Source: Rhizorhabdus sp049889055 (lineage in GTDB: Bacteria; Pseudomonadota; Alphaproteobacteria; Sphingomonadales; Sphingomonadaceae). From it: a stretch of 64,000 nucleotides of DNA. The notes under the pieces were generated by a model. That model ran no database searches. It was given only the letters and a program-made list of their open reading frames with translations, and was not told the DNA's origin. A program made the position numbers and the translations under genes. Location: positions 118,945 to 182,944 of the forward strand of contig NZ_JBLTWO010000009.1 of assembly GCF_049889055.1 (NCBI RefSeq), read 5' to 3'. Below, in pieces: positions 48,301-56,468 of this stretch (positions are counted from its first letter, which is position 1; each line of letters opens with the position of its first letter).

Positions 48301-48373
48301 TCCGAAATATGCCTACATTCTTCGGACATCTGACTTGCGTCGCGTCCGAAATATACATACAGATTTCGGACAT
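48301..48373. promoter_or_regulatory. two-copy inverted-repeat operator of the AbiE locus
   Basis: TCCGAAATAT-(8)-TTCTTCGGACAT (48301-48329) and TCCGAAATAT-(8)-ATTTCGGACAT (48345-48373) are two near-identical inverted repeats, 44 bases apart start to start; the second ends on the abiEi ATG. AbiEi antitoxins repress their own operon by binding such paired repeats. Confidence 0.75.
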
Positions 48374-49013
48374 GGGCCTCAAGAACGACATCAAGGGCGC
48401 GATCGAGCGCCGCGTCGAAGACGGTGCCCCAGGCAAGGTCTGGACCGCAGCCGATTTCCTCGACCTTGGCTCGCGCGATGCGGTCGACAAGGCCTTGCAG
48501 CGCCTCGCCAGCGCCGGGGAGCTCCGCCGCATCGAGCGCGGCCTCTACGATCGGCCGAGCTGGAACCGCCTCACCCAGGCCAGCAATCCGCCCGATCCGC
48601 GCGGGGTGATCGATGCGATCGCCCGCCGTGACCAGATCCGTGTCCTGGTCGATGGCATGACTGCGGCAAACGACCTGGGCCTGACCACCGCCGTCCCGGC
48701 AAAAATTGTCGTGCATACCGATGCCCGGCTGAAGACCGTCCAGCTCGGGAAACTGGAGATTATCTTCAAGCCGACCGCGGCGAGCAAACTCCATTGGGCG
48801 GGCCGGCCGGCGATGCGCATCGTGCAGGCGCTGCACTGGCTGCGCGACACCGGGATGGACGACGCGCAAGCCGTCGGCATTCGCTCGCGGCTCGATACCA
48901 TCCTCGACCAGGACAAGAGCGGCACGATCCGCGCCGACCTGCGCAATGGTCTCCCCACGCTCCCGGCATGGATGCAGGACTTTCTCAAACCCTTCCTTCA
49001 GGGCAGCGCCTGA
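48372..49013 (+). CDS. abiEi: AbiEi-type antitoxin (DUF6088)
   Basis: From ATG 48372 the protein has 213 residues: MGLKNDIKGAIERRVEDGAPGKVWTAADFLDLGSRDAVDKALQRLASAGELRRIERGLYDRP, a winged helix-turn-helix typical of AbiEi-like antitoxins. A C-terminal domain follows. It should neutralise the AbiEii toxin and repress the operon. Its stop overlaps the abiEii start by one base. The start coincides with the end of the second operator repeat. Confidence 0.88.
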   Translation: MGLKNDIKGAIERRVEDGAPGKVWTAADFLDLGSRDAVDKALQRLASAGELRRIERGLYDRPSWNRLTQASNPPDPRGVIDAIARRDQIRVLVDGMTAANDLGLTTAVPAKIVVHTDARLKTVQLGKLEIIFKPTAASKLHWAGRPAMRIVQALHWLRDTGMDDAQAVGIRSRLDTILDQDKSGTIRADLRNGLPTLPAWMQDFLKPFLQGSA

Positions 49014-50056
49014 TGAACCCGGCCTATGACCAGATCCTGGCGGCGGAGGATGAGACCCGGGCCGGCCTGTTCACCACCACCGCGCAACGCCTCGGCACCA
49101 CGCCACAGAACGCCGAGAAGGATTTCTGGGTCTGCTGGGTGCTCGACGCCCTGTTCAATGGCCGGGCCGACGGCCCCAGATTGCTGTTCAAGGGCGGCAC
49201 GTCGCTGTCGAAAGGCTTCGGGCTGATCAACCGCTTCTCCGAGGATATCGACGTCACGGTCTTTCGGGACGATCTCGGCCAGGCATATTCGGTCGAGGAA
49301 CTCGCCGGGCTCAGCGGCAAGAAGCGCGAGGCCGCGCTCGATGCGATCAAGGACGCCTGCGCCGCCTATATCACCGGGCCACTCCTTGCCGAGCTCCGCG
49401 ACATTGCCGCGCGGGCCAGCGACCGGAACGGGCTGGCGGCGGGCGCGCTCAAGATTCTGCCCCATCCCGAGGACGACCAGACCCTGCTGGTGCACTATCC
49501 CACGGCAACCCCGTCGGACGGCTATGTCGACCAGCAGGTCAAGATCGAGTCCGGGGCCAAATCGGCCCTCGACCCGCACTCGGTGGGCGTCGTCCGGCCG
49601 TATGTCGAGGAGGATGCGCCTGGGTTCGATCTCTCCGTCCCCAACGTCACCCTCGTCGATGCCGAACGAACCTTCTGGGACAAGGTCGTCATCCTGCATG
49701 GCCAGCGGCAATGGTTCCTCCATCGCGGCACCCTGCAGGGCGGCGGGAACCGGGTTTCGCGGCACTATTACGACATCCACACGCTGATCACGTCAGACGA
49801 AGGAAAGCGTGCCATGGCCGACCCGGCGCTCGGCGCCGATTGCGTCGCGCACGCGCGCATGTTTTTCGATCGCAAGCCTTATAATCTCGCCATCGCCCGG
49901 CCGCCGACCTTCACGCTGGTACCGGAAGGCGACATGGTTGACGTGCTGCGCCGCGATTATGCCGCCATGTCGGCCATGATCTTCGGGGCTGCGCCGCGCT
50001 TCGATGCAGTCATGGAAAGCGTCGCCGCGCTCGAGGCGATCGTGAACCGCGTCTAG
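49013..50056 (+). CDS. abiEii: AbiEii-type nucleotidyltransferase toxin
   Basis: The 347-residue protein has the nucleotidyltransferase motif LLFKGGTSLSKGFGLINRFSEDIDVTVF (GGTSL-x(n)-SEDIDV). Later come EAERTFWDK-type (DAERTFWDKVVILHG) and SRHYYDIHTL motifs, diagnostic for AbiEii/AbiGii toxins. These transfer nucleotides, in known cases to tRNA acceptor ends, blocking growth in phage-infected cells. It is coupled to abiEi. The pair is inserted between rlxS and the rdfS-traF operon. Confidence 0.9.
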   Translation: MNPAYDQILAAEDETRAGLFTTTAQRLGTTPQNAEKDFWVCWVLDALFNGRADGPRLLFKGGTSLSKGFGLINRFSEDIDVTVFRDDLGQAYSVEELAGLSGKKREAALDAIKDACAAYITGPLLAELRDIAARASDRNGLAAGALKILPHPEDDQTLLVHYPTATPSDGYVDQQVKIESGAKSALDPHSVGVVRPYVEEDAPGFDLSVPNVTLVDAERTFWDKVVILHGQRQWFLHRGTLQGGGNRVSRHYYDIHTLITSDEGKRAMADPALGADCVAHARMFFDRKPYNLAIARPPTFTLVPEGDMVDVLRRDYAAMSAMIFGAAPRFDAVMESVAALEAIVNRV

Positions 50057-50436
50057 CCGCCGCCACAGGAGCCGGCAGGGCCGTTTGGAGGCCGGCCTCC
50101 GACGCTTGGGGCTGTTTCTCCCAAAACCGCTCAGGAAGCACGTCCTGCCGGGCAGTGCGGCGCAAGCCTTTGCGCAAGCCGGGAAATCCTCGGCGACGGC
50201 ACCGGTGCCGAGCGGGCAGTGTCGGCAACGCCTTAAAAAAAACGATGTGCAGACAAAGGCTTATGGAACGCCAGTGCCATAGCTTTATCTTGCCTTACGC
50301 CGCCCTCCCGTTTGAACTGCTCCTGCCGCCTATTTCCGCCTTCCTGTTGCCCGTCCGATTCGCCCGAGCCGAGGCAAAAGGAAACCGGGACACGATGCCT
50401 GTCCGGCACCCTGTCCCGGCGTTTCCGATGCGCCGA
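50057..50436. other. intergenic stretch of 380 bases holding the candidate oriT
   Basis: No protein gene is supported. The stretch contains GC-rich inverted segments (GGAGGCCGGCCTCC near 50089) and the hairpin/nic-like sequence described separately at 50255-50294. The rest shows nothing recognisable. Confidence 0.45.
50255..50294 (+). other. candidate origin of transfer (oriT)
   Basis: AAAGGCTTATGG (50255-50266) and CCATAGCTTT (50277-50286) form an imperfect hairpin with a perfect TATGG/CCATA core. Immediately after comes TATCTTGCC (50286-50294), close to the IncP/VirD2-type nick sequence TATCCTG/CC. An inverted repeat just upstream of such a nick site is the usual oriT layout. It lies beside the traF operon, about 2 kb from rlxS. 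This is inference from pattern. Confidence 0.4.
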
Positions 50437-50796
50437 TCAGTGCGTCGCCGCAAAGGCTTCGCGTGCCTGGTGTTCGCTCATGAAGCTGCGCCGCCCCATC
50501 AATCCATGCGCATTCCCATCGCCATCGACGATGCTTACCGCGACGAACCAGCGGCCATCCAGCCGCCCGACGATCGCCACCCGGTCAAGCTCGAAATCCT
50601 CCTCGTCGAGGCTTTCGTATGCCCCGAGCCACCGCTCCGACACGCGCGCATCCCACAGGAAGTCGCTCTCCTCGGCCTCCAGAAACCGCTGCGCCAGCGC
50701 CTCGCCCGCGCCCTGTCCAAACTCGATTTCGAGCCCCGCCACGAGCGTTGCCACCACGCGGTCCGACGCCGCACCGATGGATTGAAACATGGTCAT
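50437..50796 (-). CDS. conserved-looking ICE protein, 119 aa, unknown function
   Basis: MTMFQSIGAASDRVVATLVAGLEIEFGQGAGEALAQRFLEAEE begins an acidic protein with LDRVAIVGRLDGRWFVAVSIVDGDGNAHGLMGRR near the end. GGAGG lies seven bases before the ATG. No motif is recognised. It lies between the candidate oriT and the lytic transglycosylase gene, so an accessory transfer role is possible. Confidence 0.6.
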   Translation of the reverse strand: MTMFQSIGAASDRVVATLVAGLEIEFGQGAGEALAQRFLEAEESDFLWDARVSERWLGAYESLDEEDFELDRVAIVGRLDGRWFVAVSIVDGDGNAHGLMGRRSFMSEHQAREAFAATH

Positions 50797-51117
50797 GATC
50801 GCCTCCTTCGCTTGAAATCCTCCTCATTGAGGACAGCCCTCCGACGACGGGTGGCGGAGCGGTTGTCAGGGCCGCTTGAGGCGAAGCCGGAAGCGCCGCG
50901 CAGCGGCGGCGGAGGAACCGATTTTGTTGCGCTGAAAACGAACAGACACGCCTGCGCAGCAGCCTCCGGCTCGCAGCAAAATTGGAGGGGCCGCCGGCCT
51001 TGCACAGCCGCTTCGGCGCCCGTCATGCTGGGCCTTGCCGAGACGAGCCCCTCCAACGTCCGAAATCGCGCGCTGCCCTCTCAACCAGCACTGTTTTAGG
51101 CCGCCGGAAATGCCAGG
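50797..51117. other. intergenic stretch, 321 bases, no gene
   Basis: A GC-rich segment with local dyads (GCGCCGCGCAGCGGCGGCG near 50897) and no plausible coding frame. Similar GC-rich intergenic filler recurs at 53190-53671 and 57950-58362 in this element. Confidence 0.4.
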
Positions 51118-51732
51118 TCAGCGGGGTGCGCGAACCGCGAACGGGGCATCGGGCGGTTCATCCGACACCCGCGATGGCGATGGATCGGCCGCTGTATTGC
51201 TGGTCCGAAGCGCGACGAACAATGCCCGTGGCGGCCGCTGCGGAAGGGATGGCAACGACACCGAAGGTGTGCCCGACACCTGCGCGAGATAGGCGCGCGT
51301 CTCCGTCGGCAGCGCGCGGCCTGATGTAAGATGGGCGGCATATCGGCCGGGACCGGCATTATAGGCGGCGAACAGCCCAGGATAGCCGAAGCGGTCATAC
51401 ATCGCGCGTAGGTAGGCCGTGCCAGCGAGAATATTGTCGTGCGGATCATGGGGATCGCGGCCCAGGCCATGCGCCGCGCGCATCGCCGCCCAGGTCGCTG
51501 GGATCAACTGCATCAGCCCCATCGCGCCCGCGTGGGATGTGATTGGTCGCCCGCCAAGCATGGTCTGGCCACCGCTTTCAGCGCGCATCACCCGCTCGAT
51601 CCAGGCCACCGGCACCCCAAACCGTGCGGACGCCTCGGCGATCTCCGCCCGCCAGCGACCGACCGGATCGGCAGCGGCGGGGCGCGCGACCAGCAACGCG
51701 ACGGCGAGCGCGAACGGTTTCAGCGTAGCCAC
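51118..51732 (-). CDS. conjugation-linked lytic transglycosylase
   Basis: The 204-residue precursor starts at GTG 51732 with a signal peptide (LKPFALAVALLVARPAAA). The SLT domain has the catalytic Glu in IERVMRAESGGQ, GAMGLMQLIPATW, NILAGTAYLRAMYDRFG and FAAYNAGPG. It opens peptidoglycan for the mating apparatus. Its start overlaps the traF stop by 13 bases. In ICEMlSymR7A the equivalent gene (msi107) also follows traF. Confidence 0.9.
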   Translation of the reverse strand: MATLKPFALAVALLVARPAAADPVGRWRAEIAEASARFGVPVAWIERVMRAESGGQTMLGGRPITSHAGAMGLMQLIPATWAAMRAAHGLGRDPHDPHDNILAGTAYLRAMYDRFGYPGLFAAYNAGPGRYAAHLTSGRALPTETRAYLAQVSGTPSVSLPSLPQRPPRALFVALRTSNTAADPSPSRVSDEPPDAPFAVRAPR

Positions 51733-52292
51733 AACGGGGTCGCCTTGCCGATCACATCCTGCGCCAGCGTCGCACCGAAATAGCGCCCGTCGAACGAGTC
51801 CGGGGTCTTGGCCATGAGCAGGAAGACCATGCCCGGTCCGAGCCGGATGCACCCCTGCCACGCGGGCAGCGGACGGCCAACCGCATCGGCGGCACGGCGA
51901 ATAGCTACCGGCCGGCCGTTCACCGTCACCGCGCGATCGACCGCGCAGATCGTGTCCCCGGCAATGCCGGCGATGCGCTTCACCAGCGGCACGTTGGAAG
52001 GCAGATAGCGGCGGCTCGCGGCCAGGTGCCGCGCGTCGGACGGCGGCCAGGCAATCACCATGTCGCCGCGTTTGAGCGCCGCGCCGGGCGACACGGCATA
52101 GAGGCCGATCGGTGCGCTGGCGCTCGAATTCCAGACCAACCGGGGCAGCGGTGGCAGCGCGATTGTCAGGCCGAGGCACGCGATTCCAGCACCGAGCAGC
52201 GCGGCGCGGCGGCACAGCCTTGTACGGCGCGCACGGGCGGCGCGCAGCGCGTTGCCCCAGGCGAAGAGCGGCAGGTCGCGGCGCTCAACCAC
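51720..52292 (-). CDS. traF: conjugative transfer signal peptidase TraF
   Basis: The 190-residue S26-family protease matures the TrbC pilin. It has a membrane helix (LLGAGIACLGLTIALPPL), the catalytic Ser in SSASAPIGLYAVSPG and the Lys in NVPLVKRIAGIAGDTI. GTG 52292 is chosen because GGAGG lies five bases upstream; it overlaps the HTH gene stop. Longer in-frame starts upstream would run through that gene. Confidence 0.9.
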   Translation of the reverse strand: MVERRDLPLFAWGNALRAARARRTRLCRRAALLGAGIACLGLTIALPPLPRLVWNSSASAPIGLYAVSPGAALKRGDMVIAWPPSDARHLAASRRYLPSNVPLVKRIAGIAGDTICAVDRAVTVNGRPVAIRRAADAVGRPLPAWQGCIRLGPGMVFLLMAKTPDSFDGRYFGATLAQDVIGKATPLWLR

Positions 52293-52509
52293 GGTCGCCT
52301 CCGCGCGCGCGGGCCGCCGACCACGCCTCGATATCGTCGATATGATAACGCCAGGTGCGGCCATGAAGGCGGCATTTCGGACCATTGCCCGTCTGGCGCA
52401 GGCGCTTCAGCGTCGAGTAGGCGAGGCCGAGATGAAAGGCCGCCTGCTTGGCGGTGAGGAAGGGGCAGGTCTCGCGCGCGGCCTGCGCACGTTCGGCGAT
52501 ATCGTACAT
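52285..52509 (-). CDS. rdfS: recombination directionality factor RdfS-like excisionase
   Basis: From ATG 52509 the protein has 74 residues: MYDIAERAQAARETCPFLTAKQAAFHLGLAYSTLKRLRQTGNGPKCRLHGRTWRYHIDDIEAWSAAR, an AlpA/excisionase-type winged HTH. In ICEMlSymR7A the excisionase gene rdfS heads an operon with traF and the following transglycosylase gene. The same order here supports the assignment. It should direct the integrase toward excision and repress or start transfer. Activation by the FseA-like protein is expected from that model. Confidence 0.75.
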   Translation of the reverse strand: MYDIAERAQAARETCPFLTAKQAAFHLGLAYSTLKRLRQTGNGPKCRLHGRTWRYHIDDIEAWSAARARGGDRG

Positions 52510-52868
52510 GATTTCAGTCCATCCGTGCCAATGCATCGTGCGCCGGCTGAGAGGTGCGGATTGGATCGATCCGGCCATCTTCGGCAGGGTCGCAAATCGA
52601 CCCATGCGATTCCGACCCCCCTCGTTTCAGACCGGTGGCGATGCCCCGCACCCTTGCGGGACACGAGGCGCCGGGTTCAGTCGGCCGGGCTCTTGAAGCT
52701 CGATTTCGTATAAAGCGGTGTGGGTTGAACCGGGTGGCACGGGCTTTCGTCCGTGCGACGGAAAGCGGACGGTGCAGACGCCCCCGCCTGCAGAGTCCCT
52801 CGCGAGCTATGGCAAATCCGGCGCACCGCTTCATGCCCCGCGCCCTTGGCGGACGCGGGGCGGTTCGT
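52510..52868. other. regulatory intergenic stretch upstream of rdfS, with direct repeat
   Basis: No gene is supported in these 359 bases. They should contain the rdfS-traF promoter. A 49-bp imperfect direct repeat (first copy 52641-52689, second 52833-52881) spans the right half and runs into the end of the DUF736 gene. Confidence 0.45.
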
Positions 52869-53189
52869 TCAATCGGCCGGGTTCCAGATGATCGCGAAGG
52901 CGTCGTCGTCGTCCTGCCCGGCGGCGCGGCCGAGATTGGCATAGATGCGGCGCGGTCCGAATTCGGGGGCCGCGAGCGACAGAGACACATAGTCATTGCC
53001 GCTCGTCTCGCTGCGGCGGATCCATCCGGCCCCGACCTCGGCGCCAGCGGCCGACACGCGATAGTCTGGCTGGGTGTCGCCGGTCTTGCGGCTGTTGGGG
53101 ATGATCTCGATCTCGGTGCGGATCGAGAGCGTGCGGAGCTGGCCCTTATAGCCTTCTCCGTTGCGGGTGACATAACCGATGGCTGGCAT
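52869..53189 (-). CDS. DUF736 family protein
   Basis: From ATG 53189 the protein has 106 residues: MPAIGYVTRNGEGYKGQLRTLSIRTEIEIIPN, then GWIRRSETSGNDYVSLSLAAPEFGPRRIYANLGRA and a DDAFAIIWNPAD end. This is the DUF736 pattern, a small beta-rich protein common on alphaproteobacterial conjugative elements. GGAGACGAACA precedes the start. Its role is unknown. Confidence 0.88.
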   Translation of the reverse strand: MPAIGYVTRNGEGYKGQLRTLSIRTEIEIIPNSRKTGDTQPDYRVSAAGAEVGAGWIRRSETSGNDYVSLSLAAPEFGPRRIYANLGRAAGQDDDDAFAIIWNPAD

Positions 53190-53671
53190 TGTTCGTCTCC
53201 TGAAAAGTCGCCCCGAACCGTTTCCGGGCGATGGGCGGACCGGAGGGACGGTCACGGCAGGCCCGCGAACCGGCAGGCCGGAGCGGCAGCGGAGGACCGG
53301 AGCCGAAGGCTTATTTGCAGCGCAGCGACCGCGAGGAGCCCGCCAGCTCGGGGTCCCCACGCGGAGTGCCGCGTGGGGTAGGCGCGGGCGGGGAAATAAG
53401 CCGCGCGGCGATGGTTTCGCGGGACTGCGGCCGTCCCAGGTCATGCGCCCGAGGAGCCTGAATCGGTGCGGGACACGGCAGTGGTAACGACGACAATGCC
53501 GCCGGCTTATCCCTCGCGATGGATTGGTCGTGGACTGCGCGGACGCACCCCCGCGCTATCGGATCGGCGACTCAAGGCACGCCGCCGACACCGCCAATGT
53601 CGCGGTCGGCGTGGCCGGTGACGACAGGCAGGGGTTCGGGTCCGGTGCGAAAGGCGATAGCGGTAAGCGAC
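53190..53671. other. intergenic stretch of 482 bases with strong secondary structure
   Basis: No coding frame is supported. The stretch contains a perfect 10-bp hairpin at 53355-53378 inside a 9-bp long-range stem (53308-53316 with 53394-53402), described separately. It could carry an RNA element or be intergenic filler. Confidence 0.45.
53308..53402. other. nested inverted repeats, possible structured RNA
   Basis: GGCTTATTT (53308-53316) pairs with AAATAAGCC (53394-53402). Within the 77-base interval CCCCACGCGG (53355-53364) and CCGCGTGGGG (53369-53378) form a perfect 10-bp stem with an AGTG tetraloop. No known RNA family was recognised, and no U-tract follows, so a terminator is unlikely. 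Confidence 0.35.
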
Positions 53672-54081
53672 ATGTCGATGACCATCCTCCGCCTGATGGC
53701 CGGTTCCGCAGCGCTCCTGCTGATTGCCGCCGCGCCGCCGGACCAGGGGCGCGTCGGCTAGGCACAAGATGGGGATACCTTCCGGTTGGAGAGCGGTGAG
53801 CGCATCTGCATCGCCGGGATTGAAGCGCCGGAAACACATGCGGGCCAGGCGAAATGCAGGAGCGAGATCGCGCTCGGCGGATCCGCGACCGCGCGTGCCC
53901 GGACGCTGCTCGATGGCCGGACCGTCACGATCGTTCGGGTCGGGCGCAGCTATAATCGCACCGTCGCAGGGGTGAGGCTGGCCAGTCGCGATGTCGGTTC
54001 CGAACTTGTGGGAGCGGCGTTGCGCGCTGGTGGCCGCGTTGGCAGCCCAAGCCCGACTGGTGCGCCCGATCACGGTCCTGA
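53672..54081 (+). pseudogene. thermonuclease (SNase-like) pseudogene
   Basis: A signal-peptide start (MSMTILRLMAGSAALLLIAAAPPD) is followed by an in-frame TAG at 53759. The same frame then continues with DGDTFRLESGERICIAGIEAPETHAGQAK, the SNase core with R-I-x-G-I-x-A-P-E. Near 54025 the family pattern moves to another frame, giving ARWWPRWQPKPDWCARS up to TGA 54081, consistent with a one-base loss. Two separate lesions make a functional nuclease unlikely. Confidence 0.75.
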
Positions 54082-54100
54082 GCTGTACGGAGCGCGGGAA

Positions 54101-54310
54101 TCAATGCCGGCGGATCACCAATTTGGTGACGCCACACAGGCTGCACGGCGCCTTGCGCCGCTCGAAGCCGTTCGATCCGGCAAGCTCACGCGTCTTGTGA
54201 TTGGAATGCTGGCGGACCGACAGGCCCAGCTTCTCGGCGATACAATCGTCGCAGACTGCCTCCGGCGAGAGCCGTGAAATGAAGCGTTCGACATCGTCGC
54301 GGACCGTCAT
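54101..54310 (-). CDS. small HTH-like protein with two CxxC pairs
   Basis: The 69-residue protein MTVRDDVERFISRLSPEAVCDDCIAEKLGLSVRQ has a predicted helix-turn-helix and a CDDC pair. Near the C-terminus it has a CSLCGVTKLVIRR pair, suggesting a bound zinc. Such small proteins occur on related ICEs. It may be a regulator. It lies 162 bases downstream of the parB-like gene on the same strand. Confidence 0.65.
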   Translation of the reverse strand: MTVRDDVERFISRLSPEAVCDDCIAEKLGLSVRQHSNHKTRELAGSNGFERRKAPCSLCGVTKLVIRRH

Positions 54311-54472
54311 CGGCGCCCTTTGCGCCTTTCGCGACCCGAAGTCGACCTGCTCCGACAGTGCATTCCCTTTCGCGCGCCCCAGCCCGTCAGGGCGAGGGCG
54401 TGCGGACCGATTTTCGGGAATCCGGGCAAGTAGCCGGGCGGCAGATTGCGCTTCCGCCGCCCGGAAGATCGG

Positions 54473-56377
54473 TCACGCCGCGAGATCGTCGGCTTCTTCC
54501 TCATGGTCCGGCGGGGCCAGAACCGCACCCGGTGCGCTCGGAGTGTCGGGTGAACAGCACCCTGTGCTGTTCAGGCCATGCTGGGGGCATGACCGATCCG
54601 ATACTGACTCGTCGTCGCCCGGCACCCGCTCGATCTCGCGCGCTGCCTGCGCCTTGTAATGGGCGGTCACGGTGCCGACGCCGCCGCGCGTGGTATAAGC
54701 GGCGGGCGGAAACGCCATCCAGCGCGGCACCCAATGGTCGCGCGTCGTCCGTCCGTTGGTGCCGTCCAAATGGTCGCGGACGATGGCTTTCAGCGTCTTC
54801 GACGTCTCGCCGGCATTGGCGCTGGCGACGGCCTCGCCCGCCACGTCGGCGACGATCCGGGTCAGCACTTCGCGGTCGCGGAGCAGCGCGAAGAAGGCCG
54901 CGTCGGCCTGCCAGAACCGCGCCATATCGACGCCGATCTCCATGCCCACGGCCTCGACGGCGGCGCTGCCCGACGCCAAGGTTTCGCCCATGACGATGGC
55001 GATCACCTCCATCACAATCGTGTCGGGAAGGTTGAGCAGGCGCTGAAAGATGCCGACGACGCCATAATCGTCGCCATTGCCGCCGGTCACGGTCGGCTCC
55101 TCAGGCGAGAAGCCGAGAACCGCCAGCACCGCGCGGCGGCGCTCGTCGAAATCGGCCTCGGCCTTGCTGTTGTCGAGGCTGTCGCGCACCTCGTCGTTGC
55201 GGGTGGATTGCGGCTCGGGCGTGACCCGCCACAGATGCGAGCCGCCGATGGCATGGGCGACCATCAGGCGCAGCGCGATGCCCGGATAGCCGGTCAGCGC
55301 TGCGCGGACGGCGGCGTGGCGATGCAGGTCGACATAGGTCTGCATCGTCGATGTCACCTCGGGGCGGGCGGGCTTGTGCCCGGTTGCGCCACCATTCTCC
55401 GAACCCTCAGCCTTGGCGAGGCGCGCCGCTTCCTTGCGGCTGACATAACCCTCGTGGATTGTGACTTCGCCGTTGGCGCGCACGTCGATATAGACGCGCC
55501 CGCCCTTGCGCTTGCCCGCCTTCTCATATTCCCATGTCGAGAAATGCTCGGACGGCGGCACGGTGATCGCATCGGCCCAGCCCTGCTCGATATAGGCGGC
55601 GCGCTTAGCCTCGATCGCTGCGTTCTGCGCAGTCCAGAAGGCATCGGCATCGGCGAAATAGCGATCGTCGCCGAACAGGTCGGCAATGGTCGCAAGTCCG
55701 CTCGTCTCCACGTCGAACAGCGCATGTTTCGCCGGGATCGATGCCCCGCCGAACAGCCACGCCTTCAACTGGTGGCCGGTCGGCACATAGCTGTCCTGAT
55801 CCTCGGCCAATGCCAGCCAGGCCTTTTGCTGGCTCTTGGAGGCCAGCGTCAGGTGACGCACCGTGGCGCGGTCGATCTGCTCCTTGCGGTAGAGATCGCG
55901 GATGCGCGGCAGCAGATTGCCGAGCGCCAGCACGCGGCGGATGGTGAGGTCGGGCAGTCCGAAGGTGGCGGCAATATCCTCGACCTTGCGGCCCTCGCGG
56001 ACGAGGCGGGTGAAGTTCTCCCACTGCGTCACCTCGTCGGGATCGAGCCGCGCCATATTCTCGATCATCGACGCCTCGATGGCGTCGGCGTCGTCGCCCT
56101 CGTCAAGGATCGCGCAAGGCAGCATGGCCGCATCGGGGTCGGCATCGCCGCCCGCGCGCCGTTCGTCGGCGACGATCATGGCGGCGTGGAAGCGGCGGCT
56201 TCCGGCGACGATTTCATAGCCATCGGGCGCGCAGTTCGGGCGGACGATGACCGGCTGGATGACGCCACGGCTGCGCACGGTTGGCAGGATGTCGGATACG
56301 TCGGGGGCCTTTTTGCCGTAGCGCATATTGGCCTTGCTCACGACCAGCTTGTCGAGCGGGATAAAATCGAGTTTCAT
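54473..56377 (-). CDS. ParB/RepB/Spo0J family partition-like protein
   Basis: The 634-residue protein begins MKLDFIPLDKLVVSKANMRYGKKAPDVSDILPTV. A ParB N-terminal domain has GYEIVAGSRRFHAAM and ASMIENMARLDPDEVTQWENF, then an HTH (VEDIAATFGLPDLTIRRVLALGNLLP). A long C-terminal part of unclear function follows. No parA gene is visible nearby, so a role in ICE maintenance, DNA organisation or transcription is possible. It is far longer than chromosomal ParB. Confidence 0.85.
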   Translation of the reverse strand: MKLDFIPLDKLVVSKANMRYGKKAPDVSDILPTVRSRGVIQPVIVRPNCAPDGYEIVAGSRRFHAAMIVADERRAGGDADPDAAMLPCAILDEGDDADAIEASMIENMARLDPDEVTQWENFTRLVREGRKVEDIAATFGLPDLTIRRVLALGNLLPRIRDLYRKEQIDRATVRHLTLASKSQQKAWLALAEDQDSYVPTGHQLKAWLFGGASIPAKHALFDVETSGLATIADLFGDDRYFADADAFWTAQNAAIEAKRAAYIEQGWADAITVPPSEHFSTWEYEKAGKRKGGRVYIDVRANGEVTIHEGYVSRKEAARLAKAEGSENGGATGHKPARPEVTSTMQTYVDLHRHAAVRAALTGYPGIALRLMVAHAIGGSHLWRVTPEPQSTRNDEVRDSLDNSKAEADFDERRRAVLAVLGFSPEEPTVTGGNGDDYGVVGIFQRLLNLPDTIVMEVIAIVMGETLASGSAAVEAVGMEIGVDMARFWQADAAFFALLRDREVLTRIVADVAGEAVASANAGETSKTLKAIVRDHLDGTNGRTTRDHWVPRWMAFPPAAYTTRGGVGTVTAHYKAQAAREIERVPGDDESVSDRSCPQHGLNSTGCCSPDTPSAPGAVLAPPDHEEEADDLAA

Positions 56378-56468
56378 CGGTCTACTCCTTGTGAGGGCCG
56401 GTCCGTCGATCTTTCCGGGTGGGCGGACCGGCTCAACAAAGCGGCGAAAACGCGCCGCGCGTCATCCG

